Assembly (NCBI GenBank): GCA_015492875.1
Contig: WGEI01000061.1
Coordinates: 1-17,834 of the forward strand
Reading direction: 5' to 3'
From: Anaerolineae bacterium
GTDB taxonomy: Bacteria; Chloroflexota; Anaerolineae; Aggregatilineales; Phototrophicaceae
DNA: 17,834 nt
In this document: piece after piece, positions 13,961-17,834 of the stretch
Layout: each line of letters begins with the position of its first letter
How positions within the stretch are numbered: the stretch's first letter is position 1
The notes under the pieces: model-generated
The model's database searches: none
Seen by the model: only the letters and a program-made list of their open reading frames with translations
What the model was told of the DNA's origin: nothing
Made by a program: the position numbers and the translations under genes

Positions 13961-13989
13961 AGCATAGCGAACGCATGTTCGCTTGTCAA
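13961..13989 (-). promoter_or_regulatory. Replication-operon promoter
   Basis: On the minus strand TTGACA (13984-13989), 17-bp spacer, TATGCT (13961-13966). The spacer is almost entirely filled by the dyad at 13967-13982. Confidence 0.85.
13967..13982. promoter_or_regulatory. LexA/DinR-type operator in the promoter spacer
   Basis: GCGAACGCATGTTCGC is an 8-bp half-site dyad that fits CGAAC-RNRY-GTTCG, the box bound by LexA (DinR) in Gram-positive bacteria and described for Chloroflexota. A bound repressor would block both promoter boxes. The regulator itself is not encoded in the window and is presumably from the host. Confidence 0.65.
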
Positions 13990-13999
13990 GGAAGTAATG

Positions 14000-14130
14000 G
14001 TTAGAGTTTTGTTAATTTCGCCCACTTGTCACTATAGCACTATAGTTATATATTATATCTATTAACCCTTATAAGCCCCCCTATAGGGGGGCTTTATATA
14101 TATATCTTAATTACTAGATATATCTAGTAA
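14000..14130. other. AT-rich palindromic spacer after the ParB-like gene
   Basis: Very AT-rich for this window. It contains a CACTATAG tandem pair near 14031, AT palindromic runs, a 9-bp hairpin AAGCCCCCC / GGGGGGCTT with loop TATA (14073-14094), and a perfect 20-bp palindrome TTACTAGATATATCTAGTAA (14111-14130) that spans the ParB stop codon. The hairpin may be a terminator without a proper T-tract. The palindrome could be a ParB-type or origin site; this is inference. Confidence 0.5.
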
Positions 14131-15229
14131 ATATAGACCAACCGGTAAGTGTATCTGGTATCTCTGTGCTGAGAATAAGCGCAATTTTGCGCCCGTCACT
14201 GGCGAGGGCGGTTAATTTATCGCCTAGCGCCGCTATTGAACGCGGCGCATTCTCTGGCAGCACGAAGATGACGCTAACCCCGTTTGTGTCCGTCTGTGCT
14301 GTAACGCAATCAATAGACATCACCCCCGCCGCGCCCATATCGCGCGGCGGTTTTATGAGCGATTGACGAATGTGCGCAATTTGTCTAAGACGGCGTTCGC
14401 GCAGAAACGCATTAAAATAGCTTTTAGCGGCTGTTTTATCGCAACTCGACAGTTTTGTCGCATTTCCCTCCAAATCCTCTAAAAACCCTGTTTTTAGCAC
14501 CGCTAGGGCTGTTTCTATCAATTCGCTATCCCCAGAAAGCAGTGTTTCGTTAAAAATTTCGATGACGCCGCTATTTTGTACCTGATTTTTGATATAGAGC
14601 GCCATAATTTCGGGGCGTGGGGCTTGTTTTAGCGCCTTGTAAAGTTTCACTGCCGCTTTGTGGCCGATGACGCCGTCGGCGACTAGCGCGTGAATATAAT
14701 CGGGGGCGTCGCCGGGTAGCGGTTGCGGGGTTTGCATGGTATAGACCTGATTGCCCCGATGGACAACGATTTTGTCTTGTTTCAGACCGAGTTCGCGGCG
14801 GTATTTAGCGACAGTTGGCCGAGAGATACCGCATAATTTAGCTAATTCACTATCAGATATATGCGGCCAGCGCCTGAGCGCTAGCTCTAAGGCGCGGCGC
14901 TTATCAGCGTTGGTTCTGGTGCGCCCGTGTTTAGTGTTGGCTTGCAACACCGCACGGAGCAAAAAGTCATCTAAGGCTTCGCCCATAAGGTCAGTTTCGG
15001 TTACCTGAACCGGCACATCATCTATCCCTAAGCGCTTATAAGCCTCTAGCCGGTGGTATCCGTCAATGAGGTAAAACCGTCCATCGCCCCCTTTAATCAC
15101 GATTAATGGTGTGGGCGTAAAGAGATTTTCTCGCATTAATTGTGCATATTCCACAACAGTGTCTTCGTCAATAAATGCCCGAGCGTTTAATTTTTCACTG
15201 TCAGCAACGATAGAACTAATTTTCACCAA
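14114..15229 (-). CDS. ParB/Srx-fold DNA-binding protein with HTH, 371 aa
   Basis: Residues 1-75 are a ParB N-terminal (ParB/Srx) domain: a positioned Leu/Pro core TPTPLIVIKGG and the signature DGYHRLEAYKRLG at 56-68. In ParB this fold binds CTP, and in other members it acts as nuclease or enzyme. A helix-turn-helix follows at ~124-147 (SDSELAKLCGISRPTVAKYR). The remaining ~200 residues are helical and then alpha/beta with no recognised family. No ParA ATPase is encoded nearby, so a transcriptional or replication role is as likely as partition. It overlaps the upstream nuclease gene by 14 bp, implying coupled translation. Confidence 0.82.
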   Translation of the reverse strand: MVKISSIVADSEKLNARAFIDEDTVVEYAQLMRENLFTPTPLIVIKGGDGRFYLIDGYHRLEAYKRLGIDDVPVQVTETDLMGEALDDFLLRAVLQANTKHGRTRTNADKRRALELALRRWPHISDSELAKLCGISRPTVAKYRRELGLKQDKIVVHRGNQVYTMQTPQPLPGDAPDYIHALVADGVIGHKAAVKLYKALKQAPRPEIMALYIKNQVQNSGVIEIFNETLLSGDSELIETALAVLKTGFLEDLEGNATKLSSCDKTAAKSYFNAFLRERRLRQIAHIRQSLIKPPRDMGAAGVMSIDCVTAQTDTNGVSVIFVLPENAPRSIAALGDKLTALASDGRKIALILSTEIPDTLTGWSIFTRYI

Positions 15230-15560
15230 TCGCCCCCTTTACGGTCTTGATGATATACTTTGGGTTATCTAGATGGATTGATGTAAAACGCAGCACTTTA
15301 TAGCCGAGAAGTTGGGCGGCATTATATTTCTCACAATCGTTAGCATACCCAATGGGGCGACTATGCCGCCCCTGCGTGTAAATGCCGCCCTCGATTTCAA
15401 CTAGCACCCTGAGGTCTTCGCCACCGCGAAACAGGGCGAAGTCGGCGCGCCAGCGGCGCGTTGGGTGAAAGCGATATTCCTCTATCACTTCAATATCTAG
15501 GCCGCTAGCGCGTAAAATTAGCTTGAATTGCGCTTCTAGGTGTGAATTAGCCAATGCCAA
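15216..15560 (-). CDS. PD-(D/E)XK-type phage nuclease, 114 aa
   Basis: Compact single-domain protein with the layout of PD-(D/E)XK nucleases: D40 in WRADFAL, then E55-I-E57 at the end of a strand (LVEIEGG), followed by the basic/aromatic segment GRHSRPIGYANDCEKYNAAQ and LLGYKVLRFT. This resembles a small nuclease family often found beside phage recombination genes (related to DUF559/Vsr-like folds). The usual Lys after E-x-E is not present at the standard place, so the metal site may use a variant residue. It overlaps both neighbours by 14 bp, between the annealing-type protein and the ParB-like gene. It probably processes DNA ends or structures for recombination. Confidence 0.75.
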   Translation of the reverse strand: MALANSHLEAQFKLILRASGLDIEVIEEYRFHPTRRWRADFALFRGGEDLRVLVEIEGGIYTQGRHSRPIGYANDCEKYNAAQLLGYKVLRFTSIHLDNPKYIIKTVKGAIGEN

Positions 15561-16296
15561 CTACCTCACGACGCACCTCGCCGTTTGCGTTTTTGCGCTC
15601 GATATACTTCACCCGGAATGGTTGCGGCAGTTTTATTGTAGCGTTGCCATGTGTTGCCAACGCTGCTGACACGTCATCGCCTATGATGATGCTTGCGATG
15701 TCTTTTTGCGTCGTGAAATAGATGTCAAGGCCTTCTTCGTCAGTCATCTTCGCATAACCTTGACCCTTGTCATCGTAGTGCATCTGAATTGACACAATAC
15801 GTGCCGACCCTTCATTTTTCTTGCTCTGTGCTATGCTCTGAATTGAGGGTCTTTGTTGTGCCCCCCCCTTCGTTGGTTCGGGGTCATATTCTTCTGTGAA
15901 CATTGCTGACAGGCCGAAGGCGGCTGGTAGCTTGCGCACTGCGGCGATGAAAGCACGCTTGTAGGCCATTTGCCATGCGGTATTTGGCGTGGTTTTCATT
16001 TTCAGGTCATTGACATGGAATTGGCCAATGCCCATGCCGTCGGATTCTGTGCCGTCTTCGCACGTTACCCGAATGCGCAATATAGCCATGACGTAGTCGC
16101 CAATTACAGTATGTGTATCGGAGAGGATTTCAACACGCTTGACGCCAGCAAGACGTGCCACATCTTCAGCGCCGGGCAAAATAAGCGCGGGCTTTTGCCC
16201 CTTTTTGATGGTCATGTAATGCACACCATCTTGCCATGTGCCATTCTCATACCATTCGGTTACAGTCTCTAAGACTGTTTTTTCTGTCGCGTTCAT
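15547..16296 (-). CDS. Putative ssDNA-annealing recombination protein, 249 aa
   Basis: The start is ATG 16296, 6 nt after AGAGGTG; a longer frame from 16344 crosses promoter sequence. The N-terminal ~135 residues have the pattern of a large phage family thought to be Rad52/Sak3-like annealing proteins: KPALILPGAEDVARLAGV (35-52), then SDGMGIGQFHVND, then NTAWQMAYKRAFIAAVRKL (105-123) and a FTEEY end. The C-terminal part (~160-249) looks like a separate small beta domain with a polar linker. Such proteins anneal complementary single strands and usually work with a nuclease, which here is the next gene (14-bp overlap). Family assignment is by motif recall. Confidence 0.7.
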   Translation of the reverse strand: MNATEKTVLETVTEWYENGTWQDGVHYMTIKKGQKPALILPGAEDVARLAGVKRVEILSDTHTVIGDYVMAILRIRVTCEDGTESDGMGIGQFHVNDLKMKTTPNTAWQMAYKRAFIAAVRKLPAAFGLSAMFTEEYDPEPTKGGAQQRPSIQSIAQSKKNEGSARIVSIQMHYDDKGQGYAKMTDEEGLDIYFTTQKDIASIIIGDDVSAALATHGNATIKLPQPFRVKYIERKNANGEVRREVVGIG

Positions 16297-16309
16297 TGCA
16301 CACCTCTTA

Positions 16310-16321
16310 GAACTATTGTTC
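16310..16321. promoter_or_regulatory. Candidate LexA-type dyad in the recombination-operon leader
   Basis: GAACTATTGTTC is an exact GAAC-N4-GTTC dyad between the -10 box and the RBS. It is framed by an outer inverted repeat TGCACACC (16297-16304) / GGTGTGCA (16325-16332), so the transcript start region can also fold. Confidence 0.5.
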
Positions 16322-16333
16322 AATGGTGTGCAT

Positions 16334-16362
16334 AGTATAGGCAATGATGCAACTTTTTACAA
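16334..16362 (-). promoter_or_regulatory. Recombination-operon promoter
   Basis: On the minus strand TTGTAA (16357-16362), 17-bp spacer, TATACT (16334-16339), reading into the 16296 gene. Confidence 0.7.
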
Positions 16363-16398
16363 GATAGCGCAGGTTATAAAACGCTAACCTTAGCCCCC

Positions 16399-16427
16399 TT
16401 GACGCGAAGCGCAAGGTGCGGTAGTAT
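16399..16427 (+). promoter_or_regulatory. Promoter of the first small RNA
   Basis: TTGACG (16399-16404), 17-bp spacer, TAGTAT (16422-16427). CTAACCTTA lies 6 nt before the -35, exactly as at the promoter 16551-16579, so the two RNA promoters are related. Confidence 0.7.
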
Positions 16428-16433
16428 AAGGGT

Positions 16434-16512
16434 GTAGGCTGCTTACCTTATCGTCAATCCTCAATCTCCGTACGGCCTACCGCCCGCCAGCAATTGGCGG
16501 GCATTTTCTTTT
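16434..16512 (+). ncRNA. Candidate small RNA (~79 nt) with own promoter and terminator
   Basis: Expected start near 16434, end at an intrinsic terminator (GCCCGCCA / TGGCGGGC, loop GCAAT, then ATTTTCTTTT; 16482-16512). No start codon with RBS lies inside, so it should be non-coding. A 6-bp stem GTAGGC / GCCTAC (16434-16439 / 16475-16480) closes a 35-nt pyrimidine-rich loop containing CCTCAATCTCC, which could pair with Shine-Dalgarno sequences. No known family recognised. Confidence 0.65.
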
Positions 16513-16550
16513 ACAGCGTGCTTTATAACAAAACTCTAACCTTAAACCCC

Positions 16551-16579
16551 TTGACACCCGTTTTGTCATGCGCTATGAT
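16551..16579 (+). promoter_or_regulatory. Promoter of the tRNA-like RNAs
   Basis: TTGACA (16551-16556), 17-bp spacer, TATGAT (16574-16579), with the related upstream block CTAACCTTA at 16536-16544. The start near 16586 falls just before the first tRNA-like RNA. Confidence 0.85.
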
Positions 16580-16590
16580 GATAGACAAAA

Positions 16591-16668
16591 GGGGGCTGGA
16601 CAGGCCTCAGCACAGGTAAGACCGCTCGCGGAACTTGTGCTGAACGGGTGCAAATCCCGTAGTCTCCA
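16591..16668 (+). ncRNA. tRNA-like RNA 1, anticodon-less, alanine-type acceptor
   Basis: 78 nt. Acceptor GGGGGCT (16591-16597) pairs with AGTCTCC (16661-16667), with G3-U70, and is followed by A73. The T arm is perfect: ACGGG, loop TGCAAAT, CCCGT (16644-16660). There is no D stem and no anticodon arm. In their place are a short D-like strand GGACAGGCC and one long hairpin TCAGCACA / TGTGCTGA (16607-16614 / 16636-16643) with an inner CCG-CUCG-CGG hairpin. GGCCTCAGC corresponds in place to the GGNTTCGAC block of tmRNA. CCA is not encoded. It looks like the tRNA-like domain of a reduced tmRNA, more diverged than RNA 2. Confidence 0.75.
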
Positions 16669-16670
16669 TA

Positions 16671-16729
16671 GCGGCGGGCGACAGTCTCCTGCGGAACTTC
16701 AGTATGGCCTTCATTCCATTGCCCGCCGC
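16671..16729 (+). other. Long hairpin between the two tRNA-like RNAs
   Basis: GCGGCGGGC (16671-16679) pairs perfectly with GCCCGCCGC (16721-16729) around a 41-nt loop, followed by TTCTTTT. It may be a terminator or a processing signal. The loop repeats AGTCTCC and GCGGAACTT from RNA 1, so it may contain a decayed partial copy of that RNA. Confidence 0.65.
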
Positions 16730-16736
16730 TTCTTTT

Positions 16737-16800
16737 GGGGCTTAATGGTTTCGACGCCGTAGCGATACGGCGGACACGGGTTCGATTCCCGTAAGCTCCA
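16737..16800 (+). ncRNA. Miniature tmRNA-like RNA (64 nt) without mRNA domain
   Basis: The 5' end GGGGCTTAATGGTTTCGACG matches the tmRNA 5' signature (GGGG...GGTTTCGAC), and the 3' part GGACACGGGTTCGATTCCCG with AAGCTCCA matches the tmRNA 3' end. Acceptor: 16737-16743 with 16793-16799, 7 bp including G3-U70; A73 at 16800. T arm: 16776-16792, perfect. Where normal tmRNA has ~300 nt of helices, pseudoknots and the tag frame, there is only CGCCGTA-GCGA-TACGGCG (16755-16772), a perfect 7-bp stem with a GNRA tetraloop. CCA is not encoded. By its identity elements it should accept alanine. It has no anticodon and no tag. Reduced tmRNAs without the mRNA domain are known from some mitochondria; I know of none on a phage. 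Confidence 0.85.
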
Positions 16801-16878
16801 CTTCTATGATTATGCACGTTGGGGTATCCCCCCCCCCTGCAAGGCGAATGCCTGTCTGTCGCTGCGGGTGTGATAATT

Positions 16879-16913
16879 GGCTAGGCGAGCGACAGCGCCT
16901 AGCCACGATTTTT
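16879..16913 (+). promoter_or_regulatory. Hairpin upstream of the membrane-protein gene
   Basis: GGCTAGGCG / CGCCTAGCC (9 bp), loop of 8, followed by ACGATTTTTA and then the GAGG ribosome site. It is either a terminator for the RNA locus or, like the other leader hairpins here, part of the 5' UTR. No convincing promoter is seen between 16801 and 16878. Confidence 0.6.
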
Positions 16914-16927
16914 ATAGAGGATTTGTC

Positions 16928-17834
16928 ATGAATAATAATAGAACATTTGTGCTCAATCCGCTCACATCGTCGGAGCGGCAAAAAGCGCGAAATGGAGCGC
17001 TAAAACAAGCGCGCGAGCGGTTATCTTTGAATAAGCCATCGCCAGATACGTTTATCGGTAGCGGCGTTTCAGATTACCCTTCGTGGGTGATGTGGGCTGT
17101 TGGTGTTGCCCTAGCAATTGTCATTTTTGCCGCGTTTATCCCTAGCGCTATTGGTACGTACAATGGTGCTAGGGATTTTTATTATCGCCATTTAGCCTTG
17201 CTAGGCGTTGGTGACGATATAGCATTAGCGCAGGCGGCAGCAATGGCTGGTGCGACAATTGTTTTCAGCGAGGTTGGCCTTATGCTTCTGCTTTTCGCCA
17301 TTGGGGTTTTACCGGGCGAGCTTGTGGGGGTGTGGCGCAAGCGCATTCTGTATGTATCGGCTGCGCTATCTATTGCCATACCCCTAGTTGCCAATATCAC
17401 AGTTGGCAAGCCGGTGTTACCGATGGAATGGCTATTATCAATTGCCCCGCCGACTCTCACGATTGGTACAGCGATTGTTATTGAGCGCTTCACATTGCAA
17501 GCGCTTAAAAAGCGTCATGAGAGTATTACCGCATACATCCACGCGCTAAGCGCGTGGGAAAGTGAACTGTCTGAAATTGAAACATCGAAACTGTTTCAGA
17601 CGCTTTACGCCCATACACTCAAAGACCGCCTCATTGCGACAAACGCCCGCCGCTACAGAGGTGAAGACAACAAGGCGTTTCGCAAGTGGGTAGAAACGCT
17701 GTCTGGTGAGGACTGGGCGCGGCATGTCATGCGAGAGATGCAATCTGACCAATGGGTAGACAATTTAGACAAGGCAGATGCCCTGTCTGAACAACGGACA
17801 GACAAGACGGACAGCGGACAGACAACGGACAGCG
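16928..17834 (+). CDS. Membrane protein of unknown function (partial, 3' end missing)
   Basis: Open from ATG 16928 (AGAGGA 7 nt upstream) to the window end, 302 codons so far. The N-terminus is polar and basic (residues 1-50). Four probable membrane segments follow at about 53-75, 105-128, 139-158 and 168-186. A long charged, helical cytoplasmic-type region follows (Arg, Lys and Glu-rich, 187-285), then a Thr/Asp/Ser-rich end built on repeated CGGACAG units. No family recognised and no signal peptide. It is the first gene to the right of the RNA locus and may belong to a different module. Confidence 0.8.
   Translation, partial: MNNNRTFVLNPLTSSERQKARNGALKQARERLSLNKPSPDTFIGSGVSDYPSWVMWAVGVALAIVIFAAFIPSAIGTYNGARDFYYRHLALLGVGDDIALAQAAAMAGATIVFSEVGLMLLLFAIGVLPGELVGVWRKRILYVSAALSIAIPLVANITVGKPVLPMEWLLSIAPPTLTIGTAIVIERFTLQALKKRHESITAYIHALSAWESELSEIETSKLFQTLYAHTLKDRLIATNARRYRGEDNKAFRKWVETLSGEDWARHVMREMQSDQWVDNLDKADALSEQRTDKTDSGQTTDS
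17795..17832 (+). repeat. CGGACAG short repeats at the window end
   Basis: CGGACAG occurs at 17795, 17808, 17815 and 17826, within the membrane-protein frame, encoding a low-complexity Thr/Asp/Ser/Gln tail. The array may continue beyond the window. Confidence 0.75.

Noticed and set aside
16591..16668. An ordinary tRNA gene
   Set aside because: No 5-bp stem with a 7-nt anticodon loop can be placed and no D stem exists. The middle forms one long hairpin adjoining the T arm, so it is described as tRNA-like.
16737..16800. Attachment-site remnant of a host tmRNA or tRNA gene
   Set aside because: An att site would keep only the 3' end of the gene. Here the matching 5' acceptor strand and D-like loop are also present at the correct distance, and no integrase gene is seen.
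16566..16981. Minus-strand open frames antisense to the tRNA-like RNAs
   Set aside because: No start signals; the peptides contain the translated T-arm and acceptor sequences, a usual artefact over tRNA-type genes.
17182..17752. Minus-strand open frames under the membrane protein
   Set aside because: They lack ribosome sites and lie antisense to a long frame with clear membrane segments.

Overview
The window looks like the early/replication region of a bacteriophage or phage-like mobile element; host unresolved. Supporting this are overlapping genes for a ssDNA-annealing-type protein, a PD-(D/E)XK nuclease, a ParB-like DNA-binding protein, a primase-helicase and an SSB, with many short unrecognised genes around them. 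No capsid, terminase, integrase, transposase, rRNA or CRISPR array is visible. Promoters are unusually clean sigma70 sites (TTGACA-17-TATAAT and close variants). Shine-Dalgarno sites are AGGAGG-like. Dyads of the form GAAC-N4-GTTC resemble the LexA box of Gram-positive bacteria and Chloroflexota, which is a weak hint about the host.

Layout. 1-688: non-coding, repeat-rich, with four degenerate ~25-bp repeats. 689-6553: eight plus-strand genes of unknown function in several short transcription units. Several units begin with a strong promoter, a GC-rich leader hairpin and an RBS, and most end in an intrinsic terminator; a 108-bp promoter-leader module occurs twice. 6591-6618: bidirectional terminator. 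6638-7847: two-gene minus operon. 7986-8894 (metallophosphoesterase, minus) and 8995-9651 (HTH/Cys-rich protein, plus) diverge from promoters whose -35 boxes form one palindrome. 13939-9648 (minus): six-gene replication operon behind a promoter with a LexA-type box. 16296-14114 (minus): three-gene recombination/ParB operon. 16399-16800 (plus): small-RNA locus. 16928-end: membrane protein cut by the window edge.

The most striking element is the RNA locus. The 64-nt RNA at 16737-16800 has the 5' and 3' ends of tmRNA, but the tag-coding and pseudoknot domain is replaced by a 7-bp hairpin with a GCGA tetraloop. A 78-nt relative lies just upstream (16591-16668) behind its own promoter. Both have a 7-bp acceptor stem with G3-U70 and A73, the main alanine identity elements, and neither has an anticodon arm. 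They look like anticodon-less, alanine-accepting tRNA-like RNAs on a mobile element.

The second striking signal is that the coding sequences of the left block, above all 689-1336, are tiled end to end with perfect hairpins (stems up to 14 bp) while remaining open reading frames. The right-hand replication genes show this much less. The primase-helicase also has an unusual domain order: TOPRIM first, then a CHC2-like zinc motif, then the RecA-type helicase.
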